A stretch of DNA of 61,727 nt, taken from a virus. Below the pieces are notes generated by a model. The model was not told the origin of the DNA, did no database searches, and worked only from the letters and a program-made list of their open reading frames with translations. Where the stretch lies: positions 1-61,727 of the IMG/VR virus record IMGVR_UViG_3300034102_002694, one strand, 5' to 3'. Position numbers and translations under genes: made by a program. Shown here piece by piece: positions 7,410-15,330 of the stretch (positions within the stretch are counted from its first letter, which is position 1; the number at the start of each line of letters is the position of its first letter).

Positions 7410-7675
7410 TGTACGTTCCACAGGTTAACGATTATGTAATCTGGAATGATGGAAAAAGTGTAGAGGGTTGGGTCTATTTTAAAGACGATGAGTATGTAAC
7501 AATTGAAGTTTGCGTAAGACCTAAAGATTGTATAAATTATGAAGCTTGCAACTTACATCGTAATGAAAGACTTCTTGTATTATGTTATAAAAACCGATGG
7601 AAGGAATTAGTGTATGTCAGATCAAGAGAATCAGTATATGAAGAAACAGAAAACTGTATGGCGATGGTGGGCTAA
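7409..7675 (+). CDS. small hypothetical protein
   Basis: 88 residues. The N-terminal part has a beta-barrel-like pattern (VNDYVIWNDGKSVEGWVYFKDDEYVTIEVCVRP); the C-terminal part has two or three cysteines and a basic segment. It overlaps the next gene by 62 nt, so the extreme C-terminus shares DNA with the following N-terminus. Confidence 0.65.
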   Translation: MYVPQVNDYVIWNDGKSVEGWVYFKDDEYVTIEVCVRPKDCINYEACNLHRNERLLVLCYKNRWKELVYVRSRESVYEETENCMAMVG

Positions 7676-7871
7676 AGCACTTGGAGAAAAAGCATCTAAA
7701 TGTGACCGAGAATCTGATACTGTTGCTCGCATACGCACCTTTATTTTTATTACTTACTTAGTCACTAACTGTTTTATTGTGGCCGGGGTAATCCGACACT
7801 GGAATGATACTTCTCCAGTCATTCATATTGAAATTAAACCGGAAGATGGATCACAACTCCCAGAAGTCTAA
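7614..7871 (+). CDS. small membrane protein
   Basis: 85 residues with a basic N-terminus (KKQKTVWRWWAKALGEKASK) and one transmembrane helix at about 43-62 (TFIFITYLVTNCFIVAGVI), then a short acidic tail. It overlaps genes on both sides. Probably a single-pass membrane protein of unknown role. Confidence 0.65.
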   Translation: MSDQENQYMKKQKTVWRWWAKALGEKASKCDRESDTVARIRTFIFITYLVTNCFIVAGVIRHWNDTSPVIHIEIKPEDGSQLPEV

Positions 7872-7998
7872 TAGTACTATACCACTTATAATCGTTTTAG
7901 TCATTCTTTTTTTGCTTGACTTATCAATTATAGGTGGTATACTATATAAGGGACATGCAAATTTTATCGAATTATTTAAACATTTAAACCATGGCTAA
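7846..7998 (+). CDS. small membrane protein
   Basis: 50 residues from the ATG at 7846, chosen over one at 7804 because it reduces overlap. A short polar N-terminus is followed by one strong transmembrane helix (IPLIIVLVILFLLDLSIIGGILY). It is adjacent to another membrane protein gene, which might indicate a pair, but nothing else supports that. Confidence 0.6.
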   Translation: MDHNSQKSNSTIPLIIVLVILFLLDLSIIGGILYKGHANFIELFKHLNHG

Positions 7999-8143
7999 AA
8001 GAACTTACACAATTCAAAAAAAAGATCCAACACACAATCAAGTATGGGAATGGAATGAAACTCCAGAACTTATTCAACTCCTTAAAGAACTACACACAAA
8101 CAAGCCCACACCCAGCATTGGACCCAACAACTCCCTGGTATGA
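7991..8143 (+). CDS. small hypothetical protein
   Basis: 50 residues, MAKRTYTIQKKDPTHNQVWEWNETPELIQLLKEL, a two-strand/helix pattern I associate with short cyanophage proteins. It overlaps the next ORF by up to 89 nt if that ORF starts at its first ATG, so one of the two starts may be misjudged. Confidence 0.5.
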   Translation: MAKRTYTIQKKDPTHNQVWEWNETPELIQLLKELHTNKPTPSIGPNNSLV

Positions 8144-8255
8144 TTGGTTGTGTTATTGCGAAATCTGCGAAAGTTTAGGTCCCCTCCCAGGTCAACCTTC
8201 TCTTCGCAGATTTATGTCATATAGGAGATACTTAAAAGAAGTAGGTGTATTATGA
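8055..8255 (+). CDS. small hypothetical protein, start uncertain
   Basis: 66 residues from the first ATG. The convincing part is the C-terminal two thirds (TPWYDWLCYCEICESLGPLPGQPSLRRFMSYRRYLKEVGVL). A TTG start around the ALDP segment would remove most of the overlap with the 7991 gene. ATGA overlap with the next gene. Confidence 0.55.
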   Translation: MKLQNLFNSLKNYTQTSPHPALDPTTPWYDWLCYCEICESLGPLPGQPSLRRFMSYRRYLKEVGVL

Positions 8256-8467
8256 TTACAACAAATTGGTTCCAGAGAAAATGGGGATTTGAAGATACTG
8301 TTTTGATCGATGAGCTTTATTCCCGAATCGTTGATTTGGAACAAAGAGTTAGAGTTCTTGAAGAAGAAAATGTAAGTACTACTAACGAATTGTATCGCAT
8401 GGAGAATTCTTTGGATGCTCGTATAGATATTATTGCAGAACGTTGTGGAATTAGTTACGATGTATGA
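8252..8467 (+). CDS. small coiled-coil protein
   Basis: 71 residues with a heptad-rich stretch LYSRIVDLEQRVRVLEEEN (about 23-41) and a second amphipathic helix. Probably a small oligomeric coiled coil. It overlaps the next gene by 8 nt. Function unknown. Confidence 0.7.
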   Translation: MITTNWFQRKWGFEDTVLIDELYSRIVDLEQRVRVLEEENVSTTNELYRMENSLDARIDIIAERCGISYDV

Positions 8468-8633
8468 ACTTGATGACTTTGAAAAAGCCCTCGCTCATTT
8501 TGGTACACGGGTGGATATCATTATTGCTCTTGAAATGGGTGGAAAAATTGATGGCATATCTGCCTATAAAGAAATCAAAGCAGAACTTAAAGAACTTAAA
8601 CGAGCAAAGAAACAATACGGTAAGGATATGTAA
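8460..8633 (+). CDS. small hypothetical protein
   Basis: 57 residues from the ATG giving MYELDDFEKALAHFGTRVDII, chosen over an ATG at 8433 because it agrees with the short overlaps in this run. Helical with a lysine-rich C-terminus. Common in cyanophages from memory; function unknown. Confidence 0.65.
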   Translation: MYELDDFEKALAHFGTRVDIIIALEMGGKIDGISAYKEIKAELKELKRAKKQYGKDM

Positions 8634-8748
8634 TAAATGTGGTGAAACCAAACCACTAACTTTAGATTATTATCAACCCGTAAAATCCTTTAAATATAAT
8701 TTCAGTTATTATTGCAATGACTGCAATAAACCAAAACCTAAAGAATAA
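8551..8748 (+). CDS. small zinc-ribbon protein, start uncertain
   Basis: The clear part is the C-terminal 42 residues: CNKCGETKPLTLDYYQP... YYCNDCNKPKPKE, a CxxC...CxxC zinc ribbon of the type seen at the ends of HNH-like or DNA-binding proteins. The only in-frame ATGs lie inside the upstream gene (8464 or 8551). The real start may be a non-ATG codon near 8620. The ribbon is probably a nucleic-acid-binding or structural metal site. Confidence 0.5.
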   Translation: MAYLPIKKSKQNLKNLNEQRNNTVRICNKCGETKPLTLDYYQPVKSFKYNFSYYCNDCNKPKPKE

Positions 8749-8779
8749 TATTTTTAAAGACCCCCCTAACACATTGACT

Positions 8780-8787
8780 TATAAATA
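8780..8787 (+). promoter_or_regulatory. late promoter TATAAATA
   Basis: A perfect T4 late promoter octamer, 31 nt before the start of the first adhesin-like gene. Confidence 0.8.
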
Positions 8788-8818
8788 TTCTAAACGCAGG
8801 TAATAGTTTGGTATACTT

Positions 8819-9397
8819 ATGGCTACATTGACATCCAGTGGAATAAGATTTGCAAGTACTCCAGTAGTAGATGAATTAAATTCAAAGAGAGGAATTTTTC
8901 CTACTGGCACTGCTTGGGTTTTTTATCAAGGTTCTGCTCCTACTGGGTGGACTAAAGATACAAGTCTAACAATTAATGATAAAGCACTTAGAGTTGTAAG
9001 TGGAACTGGTGGTGTTTATGGGGGAACAAATGGTTTTTCTGTAATTATGAATGGATTTAATGTTGGTGGTGGATCACTAACAAGTTCAAATGCTACAGGA
9101 GGAACTCAATTATCACTTCCGCAAATTGCTTCTCACGACCATCCGAATAGTGGTACTGGGTTGAATGCAGTTCCAACATTAAACAATCCGGATGGAGCCT
9201 TTACTGGATGGAATGGTGGTGATGTAGCTAGAAGTTCTGGTTGGACTCGAACTTCTCCTGGGTTTGGGGATGCTGGAACTGCACCAGTTGGTGATAATCA
9301 CATACACCCTTTTAGTGGAACTGCACCAGTTCCCACTCAAAACGTATCTATGCAACCTACTTACATGGATGTTATCGTCTGTACTTTCGATGGATAA
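8819..9397 (+). CDS. tail-tip adhesin-like protein with HxH motifs
   Basis: 192 residues, Gly/Thr/Ser-rich. It has the SAPTGWTKDT segment (about 39-48) found in tail-collar type proteins and two HxH motifs, SHDHP (about 103) and HIHPFSG (about 160). In T4 fibre tips (gp12, gp37) HxH pairs hold metal ions along the trimer axis, so a metal-clamped trimeric receptor-binding tip is likely. This is inference from motifs. A perfect late promoter lies upstream. The next gene is a paralogue with the same organisation. The C-terminus ends with a strand-like YMDVIVCTFDG. Confidence 0.7.
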   Translation: MATLTSSGIRFASTPVVDELNSKRGIFPTGTAWVFYQGSAPTGWTKDTSLTINDKALRVVSGTGGVYGGTNGFSVIMNGFNVGGGSLTSSNATGGTQLSLPQIASHDHPNSGTGLNAVPTLNNPDGAFTGWNGGDVARSSGWTRTSPGFGDAGTAPVGDNHIHPFSGTAPVPTQNVSMQPTYMDVIVCTFDG

Positions 9398-9400
9398 ATA
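9393..9400 (+). promoter_or_regulatory. late promoter GATAAATA overlapping a stop codon
   Basis: GATAAATA includes the TAA stop of the upstream adhesin gene. It lies 34 nt before the second adhesin gene. Confidence 0.65.
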
Positions 9401-9434
9401 CTTTAAATAACATCTGTAGTTTACATCATATAAA

Positions 9435-9956
9435 ATGGCTAAATTAACAGCGTCGGGAATAGTTTTCAGTGATTCTACAATTTTAAATTCGAAATACGGA
9501 ATTGTTCCACAAAACTCAGTATCAATATTTTATCAAGCCTCTGCTCCTACTGGCTGGACTAAAGATACAACTCATAATGACAAAACACTCAGAGTAGTTA
9601 ATGGAACCGGAGGAGTTTCTGGAGGAACTCAACCATTTACTACTGTGTTTCCCAACTCTGTTAGAACATTTTCATCTCCAAATATTCCTGTGACAGGAAC
9701 TGTGGGTAACACTACACTGACAACTGCTCAGTTACCAAGTCACACACACCCTAATGGTGGTTCTGTTGGATTAACTCCAGGTGGAGGTGATGTTGCTTTT
9801 GGAGCTGGATGGACTAGAACTTCCCCACTTACTGGTAGTGGACCTGCTCTTGGGGGTGGATCTCATGCACATCCTTGGTCTGGTACAGCCCAATGGTTTC
9901 TAGATGTGGATCTTAGAATTCAATATATAGATGTTATTCTTTGTAGTTTTGCTTAA
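9435..9956 (+). CDS. tail-tip adhesin-like protein, paralogue
   Basis: 173 residues, paralogous to the 8819 product. Shared features: MAxLTxSGIxF start, YQASAPTGWTKDT, a central variable Gly/Thr region, two HxH motifs (SHTHPNGG and SHAHPWSG), AGWTRTSP, and a final strand ending DVILCSFA. The central part differs strongly from its neighbour, as expected for host-range determinants. It has its own late promoter. Likely a trimeric, metal-stabilised virion tip; the exact virion location is not shown by sequence. Confidence 0.7.
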   Translation: MAKLTASGIVFSDSTILNSKYGIVPQNSVSIFYQASAPTGWTKDTTHNDKTLRVVNGTGGVSGGTQPFTTVFPNSVRTFSSPNIPVTGTVGNTTLTTAQLPSHTHPNGGSVGLTPGGGDVAFGAGWTRTSPLTGSGPALGGGSHAHPWSGTAQWFLDVDLRIQYIDVILCSFA

Positions 9957-9991
9957 TTTGTGGTAGAATATGTAAAAATATTTTTGATTAT

Positions 9992-10336
9992 ATGAAAAAA
10001 AACGAATCTGGTAATTTTTGTCCTCTTATTAAAAAAGATTGTGTAGAACATAAGTGTTCATGGTATACACATGTAAGAGGTATGAATCCAAATACAGGAC
10101 AAGATGTAGATCATTGGTCGTGTGCTGTAACTTGGATGCCCATGTTAACAATTGAAAATTCTCAACAACAAAGGCAAACTGGTTCCGCTGTGGAGTCATT
10201 TAGAAATGAAGTCGTTAAATCCAATGATGAGAATAGACAACTATATATTGATATGATTCAACAAAATGGTATATTGCCAGTAAATATAACTTCTTTGACT
10301 AGTACACATACCTTACCCGAAAATTCAGGAGAATAA
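9992..10336 (+). CDS. conserved cyanophage protein with four cysteines
   Basis: 114 residues. Cysteines at about 10, 17, 22 and 44 (FCPLIKKDCVEHKCSWY... HWSC) suggest a zinc or iron-sulphur site. The C-terminal half is polar, with SFRNEVVKSNDENRQLYIDMI. I recall homologues in many T4-like cyanophages with no known function. It lies after the adhesin genes and before a tail-assembly-like gene. Confidence 0.75.
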   Translation: MKKNESGNFCPLIKKDCVEHKCSWYTHVRGMNPNTGQDVDHWSCAVTWMPMLTIENSQQQRQTGSAVESFRNEVVKSNDENRQLYIDMIQQNGILPVNITSLTSTHTLPENSGE

Positions 10337-10339
10337 ATC

Positions 10340-10852
10340 ATGAGATTAACGATCATTCCATCAGACGGTTCCGTTTATATGGATGGATCTGGGTACACCA
10401 ACATAGATCTAACTTGGATTCCTAAAATTGATGGAAAAAAAGTTCATGCAGTTCAATGGTTCGATGGTGAAGGTGAAATTGAGTTTGTTGGTCCTGATCA
10501 AAATTTAAAAATTAATGAATTGGGTGCATTTGAAAAAGCAGTTGATTTGTGGAATGAAAGAAAAGAAGAGGAAGATATTCTTCGTCAACAACAATTAGAA
10601 GATGAGGAAAGACGTAGAAAACAAGAAGAAGAACGTGTAAAATCTCAGTTTCTTTCCTTTGATGAGGATGAACTTGGATTGGATATTGATAATTTTGATG
10701 ATCTTGTTGATGGGATCCCAAAAGCATATATTCCTCCTACATCAACACATATGCCTCCTGTAGAGCCTTTAATGTCAACGGAGAAAGTTGAAGAAGATGA
10801 GGAAGATGAAGATCTATTCTACGATATTGAAGAACTTTTAAAAGAAATTTGA
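10340..10852 (+). CDS. conserved phage protein, possibly tail-fibre-assembly related
   Basis: 170 residues. The N-terminal domain (MRLTIIPSDGSVYMDGSGYTNIDL... VHAVQWFDGEGEIEFVG) resembles a short domain found in marine phages of several morphologies, sometimes near fibre genes. It is followed by a charged coiled coil (WNERKEEEDILRQQQLEDEERR, about 76-105) and an acidic tail. A chaperone-like role for adjacent adhesins is an inference from position. The last gene before the accessory operon. Confidence 0.65.
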   Translation: MRLTIIPSDGSVYMDGSGYTNIDLTWIPKIDGKKVHAVQWFDGEGEIEFVGPDQNLKINELGAFEKAVDLWNERKEEEDILRQQQLEDEERRRKQEEERVKSQFLSFDEDELGLDIDNFDDLVDGIPKAYIPPTSTHMPPVEPLMSTEKVEEDEEDEDLFYDIEELLKEI

Positions 10853-10866
10853 GTTTATATTGTTAA

Positions 10867-12036
10867 ATGAATAAAAAATTAATTGAAAACAATTATATTG
10901 TGTTGCCAAATTTTATTTCAAAAGATAGAGCTATTAATCTTTCTTTTGAATTTTTAAATCATTGCAAAGAAAACAATTTATTGGGAGACAGTCAAGCGCC
11001 AAATTCATACTCCCATTATAATTACATTTCATTTCTGGAGTTACTTTGTGAAAAAACTCCAGAAATTTCTTCTGCAATTGAAGAAACTGTTTTACCTACT
11101 TATACTTATGCCAGAGTATATAAAAACAAAAGTGAATTATTGCGTCATACCGACAGAGATGCTTGTGAAATATCTTTAACTTTACATTTGCACGGAGATT
11201 CTACTTGGCCCATATGGATTGAAACTCCATCTGGAGAACAACGTTCCGTTGATTTGAATCCAGGTGATGCTATGATCTACTTGGGAAAAACTGCTCCTCA
11301 TTGGAGAGATCTTTATGATGGTGAATATTATACCCAAGTATTTTTGCATTATGTGAGAAGTCGTGGAGATTGTTCTTATTCATATTTTGATAAAGTTAAT
11401 GAAACTACCAAACCAACTGTTGAAGAACCAGTTATTGAGAAAAAGATAGAAACAAAATCAACCTCACCCAAAAGTAAAAAATCTTTAGAAGATTATATTT
11501 TTACACTAGATAATATTGTTCCAAAAGAATTATGCGATAGAATTATAAAGGAATATCGTGAATGTAGTTTTTGGACTCCAACTAGCGTGGGGAATGGAAA
11601 TGTAGATGATCAAATTAGAAACTGCGATGTCATTAATATTTCTGAAGATACAGTACTTCAGAAAAATTTTGATGTAAGAAAGAAAATAGATGAAGATTTT
11701 TATATCTGCGCTTCAAGAGCAATAAATGAGTATAGGAAATTATTTCCCGAAGTTGCATCAGATATTGATACTGGATATGGATTACTAAGATATAAAAAGG
11801 ATCAGTTTTATATTCAACACACCGATTCATTTCAACAACAACAGAGATCAGTAAGTTGTTCTTTTCTTTTGAATGATGATTATGAAGGTGGGGAGTTTGC
11901 ATTTTTTGATAGAGAAATTGTCATAAGTGGATCAAGGGGATCTATTGTAATGTTTCCTTCTAATTTTATGTTCCCTCATGAAATTATGCCTGTAACATCT
12001 GGAACTAGATATTCAATCATTACCTGGTATGTCTAA
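10867..12036 (+). CDS. 2OG-Fe(II) oxygenase with two catalytic domains
   Basis: 389 residues with two oxygenase-like domains joined by a Lys/Ser-rich linker (about 178-206). Domain 1 carries the iron triad His94-x-Asp96 and His145 but no clear distal arginine for 2-oxoglutarate. Domain 2 is of prolyl-4-hydroxylase type, with His318-x-Asp320, His371 and Arg381 (RYSIITWYV). The family hydroxylates protein side chains or small molecules using 2-oxoglutarate and O2. It starts the accessory operon and overlaps the first GT25 gene by 8 nt, which suggests hydroxylation and glycosylation act on one substrate. AT-rich. Confidence 0.8.
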   Translation: MNKKLIENNYIVLPNFISKDRAINLSFEFLNHCKENNLLGDSQAPNSYSHYNYISFLELLCEKTPEISSAIEETVLPTYTYARVYKNKSELLRHTDRDACEISLTLHLHGDSTWPIWIETPSGEQRSVDLNPGDAMIYLGKTAPHWRDLYDGEYYTQVFLHYVRSRGDCSYSYFDKVNETTKPTVEEPVIEKKIETKSTSPKSKKSLEDYIFTLDNIVPKELCDRIIKEYRECSFWTPTSVGNGNVDDQIRNCDVINISEDTVLQKNFDVRKKIDEDFYICASRAINEYRKLFPEVASDIDTGYGLLRYKKDQFYIQHTDSFQQQQRSVSCSFLLNDDYEGGEFAFFDREIVISGSRGSIVMFPSNFMFPHEIMPVTSGTRYSIITWYV

Positions 12037-12826
12037 TAAACTTGAAGGAATTCCGAGTATTTACTATCTAAATTTAGACTCCGAATTAGATAGAAGAAAA
12101 TATATGGAAAGACAATTCGAAAAGTGGAATCTCACTAATATAAGAAGGTTTTCTGGATCACAATACTTGGCAGAAAATTATGAAGATTGGAAAAGTATTT
12201 TACATTTTCCTCATAAAATTACGGGAAAAAATCACCAATTAACGGCTTCCATTACACTTTCTACTCTTGAAATGATTCGACATTGGTTAGAAACTACCAA
12301 TGAAAAACATTTAATTTTAATGGAGGATGATTATGATTTAGACTTAATTGAACACTGGCACTTCGATTGGGAATATTTAATGAACAATATCCCATATGAT
12401 TGGGACTGCATTCAGTTGGGATATGAGTCATCTCTTTTCGTTAGATTTTTTCTTCATCCTAAAGATGAAACAAGTGCATATGGACCAATTCTAATTAATA
12501 GACACTTTGCTCAAAAGTTAATTAATTTACATTATGTAAAAGAAAAGTACATGTTAATTAGAAAATACGGAGGTTATCCATACAATACTGGTTACCGAGT
12601 TGTTTCATTAGATAGTTTCATTTGTTTTTTGGGGAAGACATATCAACTTCCTTTAATAACTCAAAATCCACATTTAGATAAAGTACCAAAGAAACATCAT
12701 TTTCTTTGCAGAGATATGTATTATGATTGGTGGCAGAACAAAAGAGATAATTTTTCTTTGGAAGATTTTTTTTCTTATGGAAAGAATAATGATTATGAAA
12801 TGACTATAAAAGTAAATTCTCAATGA
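12029..12826 (+). CDS. GT25-type glycosyltransferase, paralogue 1
   Basis: 265 residues. N-terminal YYLNLDSELDRR matches the INLDRSxDR nucleotide-sugar motif of family 25. The metal-binding EDD follows at about 99-101 (LILMEDDYDL), and the C-terminal SLDSFICFLGKTYQLPL is a conserved GT25 feature. Family members transfer galactose or glucose to lipopolysaccharide or to hydroxylysine in collagen-like proteins. It overlaps the upstream oxygenase by 8 nt and the next paralogue by 4 nt. Shares WHFDWEYLMNNIPYDWDCIQ with paralogues 3 and 4. Acceptor unknown. Confidence 0.8.
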   Translation: MSNKLEGIPSIYYLNLDSELDRRKYMERQFEKWNLTNIRRFSGSQYLAENYEDWKSILHFPHKITGKNHQLTASITLSTLEMIRHWLETTNEKHLILMEDDYDLDLIEHWHFDWEYLMNNIPYDWDCIQLGYESSLFVRFFLHPKDETSAYGPILINRHFAQKLINLHYVKEKYMLIRKYGGYPYNTGYRVVSLDSFICFLGKTYQLPLITQNPHLDKVPKKHHFLCRDMYYDWWQNKRDNFSLEDFFSYGKNNDYEMTIKVNSQ

Positions 12827-13647
12827 TAATTAATTCTAAATTAGAAACTCTTCCCCCAATATACTACTTTAATTTAGATCAAAGAACAGATCGTAGAGAA
12901 TACTTAGAAAAACAGTTCTCTGAGTATGGAATAACAAATTACTATAGAATTAATTCTTCTAGATATTCAGTAGATAATTATAAAGAATGGAAATCTAAAG
13001 TAGTAATTGATAAACTTAGAACACAAGTTTGGTTTCTTGCTACTTTAATTGACAGAATGCATGGCATAATTGACTGGTATAATTCCAATGTCTCCGAAAC
13101 TTGTTTAGTAATTGAGGATGATTTTTCTCTAGAACCAGTTGAATATTGGAATTTTGATTGGAAAACTTTTGTTAGTAATTTGCCTTGTAATTGGGAATGT
13201 ATTCAACTTCATATCATTGGAGAAAAATTTGTTAGGATGAACCTGTCCAATTGGACTAGAAATAATCATTCTACTGGTTGCATACTTATTAATAGATCAT
13301 ATGCACAAAAACTAATTAAACTTCATTACATAGATAATCAATTTAAATTATATTCTAATTATGGATATAACAAAAATTGGCCAGAATATCATTATCAATC
13401 TGTAGATTTTGTTTTATATCAGATAGGAGTAACATACTCCATTCCAATCTTTACTACTAACTATAATTTCATAAGTGATGGATTCAGGAATGGAAATATA
13501 AATCATATGTCTAAAAATTGTGATATTCTGGTTTTGGATTGGTGGAAAAATAGATCTCCAAATTATACTTTAGATGATATTTTTTATCTAAATTCACTTA
13601 GAAGAAAAGAATTAACTATAGAAGTAAATCATGAATTTGAAAGATAA
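12823..13647 (+). CDS. GT25-type glycosyltransferase, paralogue 2
   Basis: 274 residues. YYFNLDQRTDRREY at the N-terminus and EDD at about 98-100 (CLVIEDDFSL). It belongs to a different subgroup from paralogues 1, 3 and 4 and is closest to paralogue 5: both have the WYxxxVSETC segment just before EDD and the WWKNxxxNxTLDD/EDxF end. This suggests two ancestral GT25 types, each duplicated. It overlaps its neighbours on both sides. The acceptor is unknown. Confidence 0.78.
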   Translation: MIINSKLETLPPIYYFNLDQRTDRREYLEKQFSEYGITNYYRINSSRYSVDNYKEWKSKVVIDKLRTQVWFLATLIDRMHGIIDWYNSNVSETCLVIEDDFSLEPVEYWNFDWKTFVSNLPCNWECIQLHIIGEKFVRMNLSNWTRNNHSTGCILINRSYAQKLIKLHYIDNQFKLYSNYGYNKNWPEYHYQSVDFVLYQIGVTYSIPIFTTNYNFISDGFRNGNINHMSKNCDILVLDWWKNRSPNYTLDDIFYLNSLRRKELTIEVNHEFER

Positions 13648-14497
13648 ATTACGAGGTTTTCCTCCTATTATTTTAGCAACAATTGACGAGAGAAAAGATA
13701 GACATGAATATACTGAAGCTCAGTATGATTATTGGGGCATAAAAAACTATACAAAAGTTTCCGGATCTAAGTACCAACTTGCAACATATGAAGAGTGGAA
13801 AGATCTAGTTATTTTAAATCCATTTGATGAGGATTATCGAAGAAAAAATCATCACATTGCAGAAATTTCCATAACTCTTGCTCATCTAATTAATATCAAA
13901 GATTGGTTAGAAAAAACTAATGATCCGTATGTCGTCATAATGGAGGATGACTATGACCTTAGTTTTATCGAACACTGGCACTTCGATTGGGAATATTTGA
14001 TGAACAATATCCCATATGATTGGGATTGTATTCAGATGAGTTTTGAGAATGAAGAGTGTGTTCCTTGTTTTCTACATCCAATTTTACCCAAACATGATAG
14101 TGGGGGTTCTTTAATTAATAGAAGATATGCGGAAAAAATTATAAATCTTCATTATAAAGACGGTAAATTCGATCTATCGCAAAAAATTTCTAATTATAAG
14201 TGGTCAAGTAAAGGAATTGCTACTTATGAGGGATTGGGGATGCCAAACTTCACTACAGATTATTTTCTTGGACATAACGGAAAGACCTATTGTTTACCTT
14301 TGTTTTCTGTAAATCAAGATCTCGGTAGTTGGGCTCAAGACATTTGTAGAAAAGAAGAAAGAACTGATTTGGAATTTTCTTACAAAGCTTGCCAAAAATG
14401 GTGGACAGAACTTAGAGATGAGTATACTTTAAAAGAATTCTTTACTTATGGTAAGCTAAATGATAGAATAATTACACCAGAAGAATTAGATAAATGA
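13631..14497 (+). CDS. GT25-type glycosyltransferase, paralogue 3
   Basis: 288 residues. The N-terminal motif is degenerate (LATIDERKDRHEY) but still has the DxRxDR spacing; EDD is at about 105-107. Long stretches are near-identical to paralogue 4 (VSGSKYQ, WHFDWEYLMNNIPYDWDCIQ, INRRYAEK, CRKEERTDLEFSYKAC, NDRIITPEE). It starts inside the end of paralogue 2 and overlaps paralogue 4 by 4 nt. Recent tandem duplication with exchange between copies is likely. Confidence 0.78.
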   Translation: MNLKDKLRGFPPIILATIDERKDRHEYTEAQYDYWGIKNYTKVSGSKYQLATYEEWKDLVILNPFDEDYRRKNHHIAEISITLAHLINIKDWLEKTNDPYVVIMEDDYDLSFIEHWHFDWEYLMNNIPYDWDCIQMSFENEECVPCFLHPILPKHDSGGSLINRRYAEKIINLHYKDGKFDLSQKISNYKWSSKGIATYEGLGMPNFTTDYFLGHNGKTYCLPLFSVNQDLGSWAQDICRKEERTDLEFSYKACQKWWTELRDEYTLKEFFTYGKLNDRIITPEELDK

Positions 14498-15330
14498 ATT
14501 TAGGTAATAAACTAAAAGGTCTCCCACCTATTAGGTTACTAACTCTTGATGAACGACCGGATAGACAGAGATACGCTGAGATTCAATATGATTATTGGGA
14601 GATAAAAGATTATACTAAAGTATCCGGATCGAAATATCAATCTTCAACATACGAAGATTGGAAACATTTAGTTATTTTAAATTCACTTGATGATTACGAA
14701 AGAAAAAATAACCACCTTACGGACGTTAGTATTGCTCTTTCATATTTACTGACAATAAAGGATTGGTTAGAAACAACCAATGAAAAACATTTAATTTTAA
14801 TGGAGGATGATTACGATCTATTTTTCATTGAATATTGGCATTTTGATTGGGAATATTTGATGAATAATATTCCGTATGATTGGGACTGTATTCAAATGAG
14901 TTTCGAAAATCCGAATGCAATTCCTTGTTTTTTGCATCCTATCTTGTCTGGTCATTGTGTTGGGGCTTCTTTAATCAATAGAAGATATGCAGAAAAATTA
15001 ATGTCCATGCACTATAAAGATGGGAAATTTGATTTATCTCAAAAAATTGGTAATGATCAGTGGTCAATGACTCCCAATTTTACTGTAGATTATTTTCTTG
15101 GTCATAATGGAAAAACTTATTGTTTGCCTTTAATCTCTGTAAATCAAAACTTTGGTAGTTATGCTCAAAATATTTGCAGAAAAGAAGAAAGAACTGATCT
15201 AGAATTTTCTTACAAAGCCTGTAAAAAATGGTGGACAGAACTCAGAGATGAGTATAGTCTAGAAGATTTCTTTACCTATGGTAAACCAAATGATAGAATA
15301 ATTACACCAGAGGAATTTGAAAATGTTTGA
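14494..15330 (+). CDS. GT25-type glycosyltransferase, paralogue 4
   Basis: 278 residues, sister of paralogue 3 and about 10 residues shorter because a segment after WS (before the TPNFT/MPNFT part) is missing. EDD is at about 104-106. The 20 nt just before EDD encode HLILMEDDYDL as in paralogue 1, while the rest follows paralogue 3, so the gene reads as a mosaic. It overlaps the aminotransferase gene by 14 nt. Confidence 0.78.
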   Translation: MNLGNKLKGLPPIRLLTLDERPDRQRYAEIQYDYWEIKDYTKVSGSKYQSSTYEDWKHLVILNSLDDYERKNNHLTDVSIALSYLLTIKDWLETTNEKHLILMEDDYDLFFIEYWHFDWEYLMNNIPYDWDCIQMSFENPNAIPCFLHPILSGHCVGASLINRRYAEKLMSMHYKDGKFDLSQKIGNDQWSMTPNFTVDYFLGHNGKTYCLPLISVNQNFGSYAQNICRKEERTDLEFSYKACKKWWTELRDEYSLEDFFTYGKPNDRIITPEEFENV

